DNA of 64,000 nt from Anaerolinea sp. (GCA_029975965.1 JARKOV010000149.1:1-64000), one strand, 5' to 3'. Positions 1-8,191 are shown, counted from the first letter of the stretch. The notes: generated by a model from the sequence alone, not told the origin. Numbers and translations: made by a program.

Positions 1-17
1 AAACCAAAGCGTTTCAT
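1..17 (-). CDS. Start of an unidentified gene running off the left edge
   Basis: Only the first five codons (M K R F G) lie in the window, so the product cannot be named. The start is supported by a strong ribosome binding site, AAAGGAGAG at 21-29, placed just upstream of ATG at 17, and by a promoter-like pair at 60-88. It points the same way as the upstream phn operon but appears to have its own promoter beyond the palindrome at 173-200. Confidence 0.6.
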
Positions 18-40
18 CGTCTCTCCTTTGTACCAGTAGA

Positions 41-117
41 AGGTTTGTGATAGGTTTGTATTATGAAGCATGGTGAAGCATTCTACAAGCAAAACCTTAT
101 ATTTGTATAATGTTTGT
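41..117 (+). repeat. Two pairs of 11-bp-spaced direct repeats flanking a promoter
   Basis: AGGTTTGT occurs at 41-48 and 52-59, and ATTTGT/GTTTGT at 101-106 and 112-117. Members of each pair are exactly 11 bases apart, about one helical turn. One pair covers the predicted start site of the left-edge gene and the other lies just upstream of its -35 box. Tandem sites with this spacing are typical of OmpR/PhoB-family response regulators. The regulator itself is not identified. Confidence 0.45.
60..88 (-). promoter_or_regulatory. Sigma70-like promoter of the left-edge gene
   Basis: On the minus strand a -35 box TTGTAG (83-88) and a -10 box CATAAT (60-65, five of six consensus bases) are separated by exactly 17 bases. 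The expected start site near 53 gives a leader of about 35 bases to the ATG at 17, which has a good ribosome binding site. Confidence 0.55.
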
Positions 118-172
118 GGATATGGTGATCCGTCCTTTTCCGTCCGGAGGATGCGCACCCAACCATGCCAAA

Positions 173-200
173 GCAGGGGCGCTTCGCGAAGCGCCCCTGC
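173..200. terminator. Perfect 28-bp palindrome after phnE
   Basis: Two 14-base arms (173-186 and 187-200, gcaggggcgcttcg and its complement) form a perfect hairpin 50 bases after the phnE stop codon. There is no run of T on either side. It probably ends or stabilises the phn transcript, but a classical intrinsic terminator is not shown. Confidence 0.5.
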
Positions 201-250
201 AAAATGGTGACCTATCGGAATTAACTAAGCGAACCTGTCCGGATGAGGGA

Positions 251-2083
251 TCAGATGATCTTTTCGCGCAATTTTGCGCTGATATAGTCCATGCTGGCAA
301 CGACCACCGCGATGGCAAGCATTTGGGCGCTGGCAGCCCGGTAGTTGAGCAGGTTGATGTTCTGCTGTAACAGGAAGCCGATCCCGCCGCCGCCGACAAA
401 ACCGATGATCGTGGACATGCGCACATTGATATCCCAGCGATACATGGTGTAAGAGATGTAAGGCGGGATGATCTGCGGGATCACCGCGTAAACAATGGTT
501 TGCAAGCGGTTAGCGCCGGTGGCTTCGACCGCCTCCAGCGGGCCGGGAAGAATGCTCTCGACCTGTTCGGAATACAGCTTGGCCAGGCTGACGATGGTGT
601 GCAAGCCGAGTGCCATCACGCCGGCAAACGGGCCGATGCCCACGGCGATGACGAAAACGATCGCCATCACCAATGCTTCTACGGAGCGCAGTGCGTTGAG
701 GAAGGTGCGGGTGATGAAATAAATGACAATACCGATTGGCAACGGGTTCTTGGGGCGGGTCAAGGCTGCCAGCGTCAGGCCCAACAGCCCGCCGGCGATT
801 CCGGGAGCCCAGAGGGTGTAGAGAGGTCGCCCAACTTGGTAAAGCCATTCCACCAACTGACCAAGCAAGATGAACAGGGTTGCTCCGGCAGCGATTGCCA
901 GAACAATGTTCATGATTTTCACCCTGGGCGCGGAGAACCGCTCGGTGCTGCGCTGACCGATGCGCCCCAAAAAGCTTGCCACCGCTCCGCCTGCCGCCAA
1001 TGAGCCGACGGCTGGCGTGATGGTGCGCAGGATGTCGCTCAACTGGAAGAGAAACCCGCCCAGGAAGCCGAAAGCGCCGAGGGATTTCTGCAAGGCTGTG
1101 CCTATGTTAGAGACCAGCCCGGCAAGCTGGTAAAGGCCAAAGAAGGCGACCAGGATGGCCAGGAAGAGCACGACATAACGAGCAATTCGCTTCAGCAGAC
1201 CGGGCGCCTGGAGCTCTTCGGCCGGAAGGGCAAAGCGGATGCCTGCCAGGAAGGCCACCGGTGAGACCGCCACGCTCACCACGTTGGTGATCCAGTTGGT
1301 CGATAACGGGATGGTGAAATCGCCGACGGTTTTTACCACCAGGAAGCCGAGGGCGATGCCGATGGGCCAGCCCAAGACGGACAGCGCCACGCTGGCCAGC
1401 GGACTTTTGACCATCTTCATCAAATTTTGCGCGGCGATGAAGCTGAGCGGGATGGCCAGGATGGTGCCCAGGGTGGTCGCCAGGAGCGCCAGGAAGACGG
1501 TTTCGACGATTTTTTCCCAGGTGTCTTTGGCAGTTTTGGTCAATTGTGGAGCACCCACGTTCTGGCGGATCGTGGCGCGCACGTATTGGGGTTCGGCGTT
1601 CTTCCGGTCTGGGATGGTCAGGCTGGCGACAAAGTGACCGCTGTCGTCGGTCGTGGCGGTGTCGCGACCGAGGCTGAGCTGGTAGGTTGGGTCGTTGCCC
1701 GGCACGAAGCGCAGCGGGCCGGTGGCGTTGGGCGCAAAGTTGAACCCTTCCACCTCGATCGTGTCGCCGGGGTTGGCGCATGTTTCCTTGAAGGTGATAA
1801 AAGCTCCCGAGCGATCCACGTCGGGCAAGCTGAGGGTACCGGCATTCTCGGGGCATGGCACATAGATGGGCGCGTTGACCACCACTTCTTTTTGCTCGTA
1901 AGCGAAGATATCTGGGCGGGCCAGCGCGCGCATCACGCGCACCAGGCTTTGCTGACGCTGAGGGCTGCGCAGCTCGGTCATGTTGACCTTGGTGATCTCG
2001 AAGCCATACGCGTACACGATCATCACCAGCAAGACGCCCAGGCCGAGTTGTATGGATTTCCAGAGCGAGGCTTTCTTTTTCAT
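251..2083 (-). CDS. phnE: Phosphonate-type ABC importer permease (PhnE) with an extra extracytoplasmic domain
   Basis: Membrane permease of a PhnCDE-type importer for phosphonates or related oxyanions. It has 610 residues, about twice the usual PhnE length. A membrane helix at ~11-28 is followed by an outside section (~60-178) that looks beta-rich and holds Cys77 and Cys102, which could form a disulfide. The permease core starts at ~189 (EKIVETVFLALLATTLG). The conserved coupling region EAVEATGANRLQTI lies near 517, followed by the glycine-rich GFVGGGGIGF segment. It starts 4 bases after the phnC stop, so it is translated from the same mRNA as phnC. No C-P lyase genes are in the window, so the real substrate is open. 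Confidence 0.88.
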   Translation of the reverse strand: MKKKASLWKSIQLGLGVLLVMIVYAYGFEITKVNMTELRSPQRQQSLVRVMRALARPDIFAYEQKEVVVNAPIYVPCPENAGTLSLPDVDRSGAFITFKETCANPGDTIEVEGFNFAPNATGPLRFVPGNDPTYQLSLGRDTATTDDSGHFVASLTIPDRKNAEPQYVRATIRQNVGAPQLTKTAKDTWEKIVETVFLALLATTLGTILAIPLSFIAAQNLMKMVKSPLASVALSVLGWPIGIALGFLVVKTVGDFTIPLSTNWITNVVSVAVSPVAFLAGIRFALPAEELQAPGLLKRIARYVVLFLAILVAFFGLYQLAGLVSNIGTALQKSLGAFGFLGGFLFQLSDILRTITPAVGSLAAGGAVASFLGRIGQRSTERFSAPRVKIMNIVLAIAAGATLFILLGQLVEWLYQVGRPLYTLWAPGIAGGLLGLTLAALTRPKNPLPIGIVIYFITRTFLNALRSVEALVMAIVFVIAVGIGPFAGVMALGLHTIVSLAKLYSEQVESILPGPLEAVEATGANRLQTIVYAVIPQIIPPYISYTMYRWDINVRMSTIIGFVGGGGIGFLLQQNINLLNYRAASAQMLAIAVVVASMDYISAKLREKII

Positions 2084-2087
2084 TGCG

Positions 2088-2840
2088 TCACCCCACCCTC
2101 TCGGCTTCGCGCCCGTAGATATCTTTGAATTTTTCGTCGGTGATTTCCATCGGCAGGCCGTCGAACATCAGTTGGCCCTGGTTGAGCGCAATGACCCGGT
2201 CGGCATAGCGGTGGACCAGGTCGAGGAAATGCAGGCTGCACAGCACGGTGACGCCGTCTTTTTTGTTGATATCCTCCAGGTGTTTCATAATGCTGTGTGC
2301 CAGCACCGGGTCGAGGCTGGCAACCGGTTCGTCCGCCAGGATCATCTCAGGGTCTTGCATCAACGCCCGAGCGATGCCCACCCGCTGTTGCTGACCGCCG
2401 CTCAACTCGTCGGCGCGCTGGTAGGCTTTATCGGCGATGCCAACTCGCTCAAGTTGCCGGATGGCTTTATCCAGGTCCTCTTTTGGGAAGCGATTCAACA
2501 GGCTCCAGGCGGGGTTCACGTATCCCAGGCGCCCTGCCAGCACGTTGGTGATCACCTGTGAGCGGTGTACCAGATTGAAGTGCTGGAAAACCATGCCGAT
2601 TTTGCGGCGGAAACGCCTCAGTTCATCCGGAGAGGCGGCGGTGATGTCTTCACCATTCCAGAGAATCTGGCCTTCGGTTGGCTCTACCAGACGGTTGATG
2701 CAGCGCAACAGGGTGGACTTTCCAGAGCCGCTCAGGCCGATCACGGCCAGGAACTGGCCCGAGGGCACCTCGAAACTGACATTGTCCAGCGCCTTGACGC
2801 CGCCGTCGTAAATTTTGGTCAAATTCTTTACTTGGAGCAT
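2088..2840 (-). CDS. phnC: Phosphonate-type ABC importer ATP-binding protein
   Basis: Cytoplasmic ATPase that powers the PhnDE importer. The 250 residues are normal for PhnC. Visible motifs are Walker A GLSGSGKST (~35-43), Q-loop region MVFQHFNLVHR, ABC signature LSGGQQQR (~146) and Walker B ILADEPVASLD (~166). The family-typical LCSLHFLDLVHRYADR stretch follows in the H-loop region. It lies between phnD and phnE on the minus strand, 110 bases after phnD and 4 bases before phnE. Confidence 0.92.
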   Translation of the reverse strand: MLQVKNLTKIYDGGVKALDNVSFEVPSGQFLAVIGLSGSGKSTLLRCINRLVEPTEGQILWNGEDITAASPDELRRFRRKIGMVFQHFNLVHRSQVITNVLAGRLGYVNPAWSLLNRFPKEDLDKAIRQLERVGIADKAYQRADELSGGQQQRVGIARALMQDPEMILADEPVASLDPVLAHSIMKHLEDINKKDGVTVLCSLHFLDLVHRYADRVIALNQGQLMFDGLPMEITDEKFKDIYGREAERVG

Positions 2841-2950
2841 GGAGAGTCTCTTCGATTGGTTGGGCGGTCAGGAGATTAATCGAACACAGGTGATTAACAA
2901 TTCGGGCAGGGGTTCTCTCCCTGCCCGAATTGTATCCAGTTACCGGTCGC

Positions 2951-4078
2951 TCATTTCAAGGTTTCGATGGAGATTCCAGCCGATTGAACCATCAGGCGAA
3001 TGAAATCATACTCTTCGTCGGTGGCAGCTTCGAGGCCGGACCAACCATAGAAATCCTCGCTACCCAGGGACTCCAGCCATGCGTCGGTCTTGGCAAATGC
3101 GGCCAGCGATTCCTCGATCTTGGCGCGCAGGTCAGCCGGGAACTCGGGGCTGAAGGACATCGTATCGTTGGGGATGTCGGGGGAGAGGGCCAAAATGCGC
3201 ACGCGCTCGATCACATCCGGGAACTCCTCGCGAATATTGGCGCGGGCGTCCAGGACGCGGTAGCCTTCGCACAGCAACTGGCTCTTGTCTTCATTCAGTG
3301 CGCAAGTGGTGGGATCGACGGGAACCTCGGGGTCATCGCCGCGCTTCCAGGCAGCAGCGCCTTCCGGGGCCGCCCAGGGGCTGTAGAAGGCGGTGCCAAA
3401 GTCGGCTTCGCCGGCAGCCACGGCGCGCACGGCCTGCGGGTGACCGCCGGCCTCGAGTACCTCACCGGGGGTGACGCCCGCTTCGTCCAGCATCACCTTG
3501 GGGACCAGGTAACCAGAGGTCGAACCGGCATCCGGGTAAGCCCATTTCTTGCCTTCCAGGTCCTCGATGCTCTGGATGTCGCTGTCGCGAGCGACGACGA
3601 TCATGGCCCAGTAGACGCCCCAGCCGCGGCGAACGGCTTTGAATGCAACATCCACGCCGCACAGGTCATTGGCCAGCACGTAGCCAAAGGCAGGAATGAA
3701 GGCCATCGTGTCGGTGGGGGAGGCGCACATTTCCTCGATCGTGGCGGCGTAAGAAGTCGGAACGCTGACCTCAAAGTTGAGGCCGGTAGCGGCTTTGAGC
3801 GCGTCGGCCATGATCTGACCGCCGGTGACGATCACATTGGCGTCCACCGAGGGCACAAACAAGACCTTGATGGGGTGTTCCTCAGAGCCTATGCTCGGTT
3901 CGGGCGTTGCCGTGGGCGGCTCTGGGGTGGGCGGAACCGGGGTGTTGGTTGGGGGCACCTCGGTCGGGACAGCGGTGGGCGCGGCGGTGGGCGTCGCGGC
4001 CGGCTGGCAGGCGGCCAGCAGCATGGAAAGCGCGACCACAACGGCCACCAGGACGTAGGAAAAACGGAACTTATTCAC
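2951..4078 (-). CDS. phnD: Phosphonate-type ABC importer substrate-binding lipoprotein
   Basis: Binds the substrate outside the membrane and hands it to PhnE. GTG at 4078 is preferred as start because AGGAG lies a few bases upstream and the signal peptide then begins directly (MNKFRFSYVLV). The lipobox LLAAC puts the lipidated cysteine at residue 24. A Thr/Pro-rich linker of about 35 residues follows, then a PhnD/SBP3 domain (EEHPIKVLFVPSVDANVI, then EDLEGKKWAYPDAGSTSGYL, typical of the family). First gene of the phnDCE operon. Confidence 0.9.
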   Translation of the reverse strand: MNKFRFSYVLVAVVVALSMLLAACQPAATPTAAPTAVPTEVPPTNTPVPPTPEPPTATPEPSIGSEEHPIKVLFVPSVDANVIVTGGQIMADALKAATGLNFEVSVPTSYAATIEEMCASPTDTMAFIPAFGYVLANDLCGVDVAFKAVRRGWGVYWAMIVVARDSDIQSIEDLEGKKWAYPDAGSTSGYLVPKVMLDEAGVTPGEVLEAGGHPQAVRAVAAGEADFGTAFYSPWAAPEGAAAWKRGDDPEVPVDPTTCALNEDKSQLLCEGYRVLDARANIREEFPDVIERVRILALSPDIPNDTMSFSPEFPADLRAKIEESLAAFAKTDAWLESLGSEDFYGWSGLEAATDEEYDFIRLMVQSAGISIETLK

Positions 4079-4130
4079 CTTTTTCTCCTCATGAAAGAAA
4101 GGATTTGGATGTCGCTTCAACGACAACTCT

Positions 4131-4159
4131 ATCTTATCTCAAATCGCCGATTACGGCAA
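4131..4159 (-). promoter_or_regulatory. Promoter of the phn operon
   Basis: On the minus strand, -35 TTGCCG (4154-4159) and -10 TAAGAT (4131-4136) are 17 bases apart. Each matches four of six consensus bases, as expected for a promoter that needs an activator. The start site should be near 4124, about 45 bases before the GTG of phnD. Confidence 0.5.
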
Positions 4160-4163
4160 CGAA

Positions 4164-4181
4164 ATTAAACCGGCGTTAAAC
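4164..4181 (-). promoter_or_regulatory. Pho-box-like direct repeat upstream of the phn promoter
   Basis: On the minus strand GTTTAAC (4175-4181) and GTTTAAT (4164-4170) are 7-base repeats with a 4-base spacer, an 11-base period, and end 4 bases upstream of the -35 box. This is the geometry of PhoB/PhoP activator sites, and the sequence recalls the GTTCACC-type repeats of Streptomyces PHO boxes. Phosphate control is inferred from this and from the phn genes it precedes. Confidence 0.5.
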
Positions 4182-4426
4182 TTAAAATTTCACCTCTCAA
4201 GTAGAAGGAGTAAAAGTGGCGATTTGACGCAAGAGAGATCTTAAATTCATCTGTACTCAATGCACCACCCTTTTTCTGTCGGACTCTCACCTGCATCCTC
4301 AGCAACCGGGTGGATAATGCTCTTGTCAAGGAAATGTCAAACTGTCCCGAACCCCGCAACTTCCGCAGGGTTGCATCGTAAATTCAAATGAAAGCGTTCG
4401 AACAGATACGCACAGGAGAGGATGAA
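4182..4426. other. Non-coding stretch between phn promoter and yccF-like gene
   Basis: The gap between divergent genes phnD and the YccF-like gene is about 350 bases. Besides the phn promoter and its repeat, I see no convincing open frame. A clear promoter for the plus-strand gene was not found; its ribosome binding site is AGGAGAG at 4413-4419. Confidence 0.5.
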
Positions 4427-4861
4427 ATGACGAACGAAAATGTGGTTGTAGAGACCAGGCGCAACCCTGGATGCCTGCTCCAATTGCTCTGGTTCGCCTT
4501 CATTGGGATCTGGCTCGGCCAGGCATGGATGGTAGTGGCGTGGGTGTTGATGATCACGATCATTGGCCTGCCACTTGGGATTGCCATGTTAAACATGGTG
4601 CCTAAGGTGATCGCGCTGCGCGAGCCCGAGCGCCAGATTCGCGTCATCCGGCGAGAAGATGGACGTATGGTGCTGCAGGACGTGGACCGCCCCCAGGTTC
4701 ATTTCTTGCTGCGGGCGCTGTACTTCATTCTGGTCGGCTGGTGGCTCTCGGCGCTGTGGATGGAAGCGGCGTACCTGCTTTGCCTGACGGTGATCGGTTT
4801 GCCAATCGGGTTCTGGATGTTCGACCGGGTCCCCGCGGTGCTGACCCTCCGCAGGTCGTAA
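4427..4861 (+). CDS. YccF-family inner membrane protein
   Basis: Small membrane protein with two copies of the YccF domain, each with a hydrophobic hairpin (LLWFAFIGIWLGQAWMVVAW with ITIIGLPLGIAMLNMVP; LYFILVGWWLSALWMEAAYL with VIGLPIGFWMFDRVP). The biochemical role of the family is unknown. ATG at 4427 is preferred over ATG 4388 because AGGAGAG (4413-4419) sits at the right distance; this gives 144 residues. The last 50 bases of the gene are duplicated just downstream, in the same frame. Confidence 0.8.
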   Translation: MTNENVVVETRRNPGCLLQLLWFAFIGIWLGQAWMVVAWVLMITIIGLPLGIAMLNMVPKVIALREPERQIRVIRREDGRMVLQDVDRPQVHFLLRALYFILVGWWLSALWMEAAYLLCLTVIGLPIGFWMFDRVPAVLTLRRS

Positions 4862-4937
4862 GCATAACGTATGTCAAATCAACCCGCCGGGTTCTGGATG
4901 TTCGACCGGGTCCCCGCGGTGCTGACCCTCCGCAGGT
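4807..4937 (+). repeat. Identical 50-bp direct repeat at the 3' end of the yccF-like gene
   Basis: Bases 4807-4856 (end of the gene) reappear without change at 4888-4937 in non-coding DNA. The offset is 81 bases, a multiple of three, so the second copy keeps the frame and again ends at a TAA. This looks like a recent tandem duplication of the gene's end. Confidence 0.9.
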
Positions 4938-4948
4938 AAGAGTCTTAC

Positions 4949-4988
4949 GGATCAAAAAAACCACTCGCACGAGTGGTTTTTTTGATCC
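4949..4988. terminator. Bidirectional intrinsic terminator
   Basis: Perfect inverted repeat of two 19-base arms (4949-4967 and 4970-4988). The core stem CCACTCG/CGAGTGG is flanked by seven A on the left and seven T on the right, so it can act as a U-tract terminator in both directions. It lies between the convergent yccF-like and sugar dehydrogenase genes. Confidence 0.9.
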
Positions 4989-4994
4989 AAAATC

Positions 4995-6341
4995 TTAATT
5001 TCCTATGTAGACCACGCGGTAGATGCGGTTGCCCTTGTCGTCCGAGATGAACAATTCGCCCTGGGTATTGGCGACCACGTCGGCTGGGCGACCGTAGGTG
5101 GCGGGATCGCCGCATTTCTTGCCGGGCGCTCGCCATCCATTGGCGAAATCCACGCTGCCGGTGACCTGCCCACCCTGAACGAGAATGCGCTCCACCTTGC
5201 AATCGCGGTAATTGGCCACGTTGTTGGTGTTCCACGACCCGTGCAGGGCGATGAGCAGGTCGTCCCGGTACTCGAGCGGCCATTGCTCAGCGGGCGCCCA
5301 CCCCATCCCGATCGGTGCAGCGTGCGCCGGTCCGGTGAACAAAGCCGGAATGGCCATATTGCAGGCGAACCCGGCGGGCAGTGCCATGCGCGTGTCGCGC
5401 ACCTCGGATTGGGTGGGGTTGTTCAAGCCCTGGACGGGGGTATAGCAGTAAGGCCAGCCATGGCTCTGCCCGCCCTGAACGGGAATGACCAGTTCTTCGG
5501 GGGGAAGGGTGTCGGGGTCGCCATTGGCATCGATCAGGTTGTCTGAACCGTGCGAGCTGGCCCACAGCAGCCCGGAGGGAGTGAAGGCGAAATCGACGCT
5601 GTTGCGCAAGCCGTACGCCCAGAGCGGGCGCATGCGGGTGTCGGCATGGTTGAACCAGGGGTTGTCATTGGGGATGCTGCCATCGGGGTTGTAGCGCAGG
5701 ATGGCCGCCCGGCGCGGGTCGTAACTGCCGGTGGTGTATGGACCGACTTCTTCGCAGATGTTGCAGCTTGATCCGACCGAGACGTACAGCTTCCCATCTG
5801 GGCCAAAGTGCAGCGTGCGCGTCGAATGTCCCAACGGCCCGGGGAGGTTGATCTGGAAGCTGGTGTCGCGTTCGTAGCTTCCATCGGCGTTGGCGTCTGT
5901 AAAGCGCTGGACCTTATCGTTTTGCGCCACATACATGAACCCGTTGAACCACTCCAGGTTGTGCGGGGCGCTCAAGCCGCTGACGGCGACCTCAACGCCG
6001 TCGGATAACCCGTCTTGATTGCGATCGGGCAGGCGAACAACCTGCCCCTGGTCGGGCATGGCCACGTACAGGTGCCCGTCTGGGCCAATTTCCATCAGCC
6101 GCGGGCGACCTGGCAAGCTGCCGGCGTAGATGCGGATGGCAAATCCAGGGGGCACATTGATGCGGCTGGCAGCTTCGTCGGCAGGGGGCAATGCCACCCC
6201 ACTGCGGATGATGGGCAGGTAAGCGACAGGCACAAGCACGCCCGCGGCAACGTGGGCTACGCTCAAAATCGATGCGCCAGCGACCAGCATGGCGGCTACG
6301 AAAATGCGCCGGAATAAGGAAAGAGTGCGCCTGGTGTGCAT
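4995..6341 (-). CDS. Secreted PQQ-dependent sugar dehydrogenase-like protein (beta-propeller)
   Basis: Member of the soluble glucose/sorbosone dehydrogenase family, which oxidises aldoses outside the cytoplasm using PQQ. 448 residues with an N-terminal signal segment (VAAMLVAGASILSVAHVAAG). Family motifs are visible: PRLMEIGPDGHLYVA, the catalytic-His region GHSTRTLHFGPDGKLYVSVG, YGLRNSVDFAF, QGGQSHGWPYCY and GRPADVVANTQGELFISDD. Several cysteines (SSCNIC, YC, ACN, DC, KKC) could form disulfides. No pqq genes or matching electron acceptor are nearby. Converges on the yccF-like gene across the terminator. Confidence 0.82.
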   Translation of the reverse strand: MHTRRTLSLFRRIFVAAMLVAGASILSVAHVAAGVLVPVAYLPIIRSGVALPPADEAASRINVPPGFAIRIYAGSLPGRPRLMEIGPDGHLYVAMPDQGQVVRLPDRNQDGLSDGVEVAVSGLSAPHNLEWFNGFMYVAQNDKVQRFTDANADGSYERDTSFQINLPGPLGHSTRTLHFGPDGKLYVSVGSSCNICEEVGPYTTGSYDPRRAAILRYNPDGSIPNDNPWFNHADTRMRPLWAYGLRNSVDFAFTPSGLLWASSHGSDNLIDANGDPDTLPPEELVIPVQGGQSHGWPYCYTPVQGLNNPTQSEVRDTRMALPAGFACNMAIPALFTGPAHAAPIGMGWAPAEQWPLEYRDDLLIALHGSWNTNNVANYRDCKVERILVQGGQVTGSVDFANGWRAPGKKCGDPATYGRPADVVANTQGELFISDDKGNRIYRVVYIGN

Positions 6342-6572
6342 GATGTGAAATTACAGGGTACTGCGTAGATTGCCTAATCTGAGCTTCATCTTCCGCCGAT
6401 ATCCATGTCAAGGAGGTTTTTTCTTTGTGCAAGGAAGTATATAGGTTAAGTATTAATTTCAACTGAAAAGATACGCTGCGGGGAGCCTATCAGCTCTTAC
6501 AACCCCTCCAGAAAATAGGGCACGCTCGATGGGCAGGATCGTGGTAAAAATAGAAGCGGAGAACGATGGGCG

Positions 6573-7631
6573 ATGCTTGAATTGCGGGAACTGGTCAAGA
6601 ATTACGAAGGTCAGCCGCTGTTAAGGGGGATCTCCTTTACCCTGGCGGCGGGTGAGACCATTTGCCTGTTGGGCGCTTCGGGCAGCGGCAAGAGCACGCT
6701 GCTGCGCATCGTTGCCGGCATCGAGCCGGCAGACGGCGGGCAGGTGCTGTGGCAGGGGCGTGACCTGGCAGGCGTGCCGGTTCACAAGCGTGGATTTGGC
6801 CTGATGTTCCAGGATTACGCACTTTTCCCGCACCTCAATGTGGCCGACAACGTGGCCTTCGGCCTGCGTATGCTCAACCTGCCACGAGACGAGATTCGCC
6901 GCCGGGTGCAAGACGCCCTGGCGCAGGTCAACCTGGAATCTTTTATGCATCGCAAGGTGACCGACCTTTCTGGAGGTGAGCAGCAACGGGTGGCTCTGGC
7001 GCGGGCGCTTGCCCCGCGCCCGAAGCTCTTGATGCTGGATGAGCCACTGGGCGCGTTAGATCGCAGCCTGCGCGAGCAGCTCCTCGGCGAATTGCGCCAC
7101 CTGCTCCACACCACCGAAATTCCCGCCATTTACGTCACCCATGACCAGGAAGAGGCTTTCCAGCTCGCCGATCGCCTGCTTTTGCTTCATGAGGGCAAGG
7201 TGGAGCAATCGGGGAGCCCGGCTGACGTGTTCGATTGCCCGGCTACACCCTGGGTGGCTTCTTTCTTGGGCCAGTCTAACCTCATCCAGGGGAGGGTGGC
7301 GTCGGTTGCGCCGTTGGAAATCGAGACTCGGTTGGGGCGTTTCCGTGCGCAGGCCGGGCCGCGTTTCGAACCGCGCATTGGAGACCCGGCATGGGTCTTG
7401 TTCCGTTCGGGTGGGGGGCGGCTGGTGGAAGCCGGATCGAGCGAGGCGACTTTAAGCGGGGTGGTGGATGACCTCGTTTTTCGCGGGGACGGCTACCATG
7501 TCGATCTCAAGATGCACAGCGGCGAAGTGTTTTCGTTCCTGGTCGATCGACCGGCAACCCCCGGACAGCCGGTTGGCTTGATGTTGCCGGAGGAGCGTTT
7601 GCTGGCTTATCCGGGGAACAGCCATGGATGA
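6573..7631 (+). CDS. ABC importer ATP-binding protein, FbpC/PotA/CysA type
   Basis: Cytoplasmic ATPase of an ABC importer. Walker A GASGSGKST, signature LSGGEQQR, Walker B LLMLDEPLGALD and the H-loop VTHDQEEAF are intact. The C-terminal ~110 residues form a TOBE-like domain, as in iron(III), polyamine and sulfate importers. 352 residues is a normal length. No permease or binding protein is adjacent, so it is an orphan here and may serve a transporter elsewhere. Its last codons overlap the next gene by 8 bases, so the two are translationally coupled. Confidence 0.85.
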   Translation: MLELRELVKNYEGQPLLRGISFTLAAGETICLLGASGSGKSTLLRIVAGIEPADGGQVLWQGRDLAGVPVHKRGFGLMFQDYALFPHLNVADNVAFGLRMLNLPRDEIRRRVQDALAQVNLESFMHRKVTDLSGGEQQRVALARALAPRPKLLMLDEPLGALDRSLREQLLGELRHLLHTTEIPAIYVTHDQEEAFQLADRLLLLHEGKVEQSGSPADVFDCPATPWVASFLGQSNLIQGRVASVAPLEIETRLGRFRAQAGPRFEPRIGDPAWVLFRSGGGRLVEAGSSEATLSGVVDDLVFRGDGYHVDLKMHSGEVFSFLVDRPATPGQPVGLMLPEERLLAYPGNSHG

Positions 7632-8094
7632 GATCACGGTAATTAAACTCAGTCATGCTGGAGAGGAGACCTGGCGCTACAGCGGCCGGCTCCTCGAGCG
7701 GTTTGAGCAAGGCATGTTGATTGAAGCGCGCTTCAACCGCGATGACGTGCCATTCCACGGGATCTTATTGCGGCGGGGCGATCCATTCATCGAGGCGTAT
7801 TACAGCGATCGCTGGTATAACGTCTTCCAGTTGCACGACTGTGACAGTGGCGAAATCAAAGGCTGGTACTGCAATGTCACCCGCCCGGCGGAATTATCTG
7901 GCGACCAGATCCGCTACGTGGACCTGGCGCTCGACTTACTGGTGTATCCGGACGGACAGCAACTGGCGTTGGACGAGGATGAATTCCAGGCGCTCCCGCT
8001 CGATCCAGCGACGCGAGCTGCGGCGCTAGAGGCGCTGGAGGAGTTAAAGAGGCTGGTCAGGCCGCTCGACGGGTTCCGCCTGGGGACGGGCTGA
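7624..8094 (+). CDS. DUF402 domain protein
   Basis: 156 residues. The family signature is clear in the middle: YYSDRWYNVFQLHDCDSG followed by IKGWYCNVTRPAEL, and then the acidic YVDLALDLLVYPDG. Characterised DUF402 relatives include nucleotide phosphatases (FomD-like), with conserved Asp/Glu binding metal, so hydrolysis of a nucleotide diphosphate or triphosphate is possible but not shown. It overlaps the upstream ABC ATPase gene by 8 bases. Confidence 0.8.
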   Translation: MDEITVIKLSHAGEETWRYSGRLLERFEQGMLIEARFNRDDVPFHGILLRRGDPFIEAYYSDRWYNVFQLHDCDSGEIKGWYCNVTRPAELSGDQIRYVDLALDLLVYPDGQQLALDEDEFQALPLDPATRAAALEALEELKRLVRPLDGFRLGTG

Positions 8095-8130
8095 GCCAGT
8101 GCGGCTCTAAATGAGATTGAACTCAACGGC

Positions 8131-8159
8131 GTAGAGGGCGCGCACGGCGCGCCCTCTAC
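8131..8159. terminator. GC-rich perfect hairpin between convergent genes
   Basis: Arms gtagagggcgcgc (8131-8143) and its complement (8147-8159) with a 3-base loop. It sits between the DUF402 gene and the convergent 8192-8674 gene. No T-run follows on either strand, so its role as a terminator rests on position and stem strength. Confidence 0.55.
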
Positions 8160-8191
8160 GATAGATTAGGGGGCAACCAAACCTGGCCGGG

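Noticed and set aside
1107..1856. 249-codon open frame inside phnE on the same strand
   Set aside because: Different phase within a confident gene, Arg/His/Pro-rich composition, no domain.
2930..4168. 412-codon open frame on the plus strand opposite phnD
   Set aside because: It mirrors phnD codon by codon, has Gly/Arg-rich low-quality sequence, no ribosome binding site and no recognisable domain.
4741..4998. Open frames created by the 50-bp duplication on both strands
   Set aside because: They arise only because the same segment occurs twice; no ribosome binding site, and they run into the terminator.
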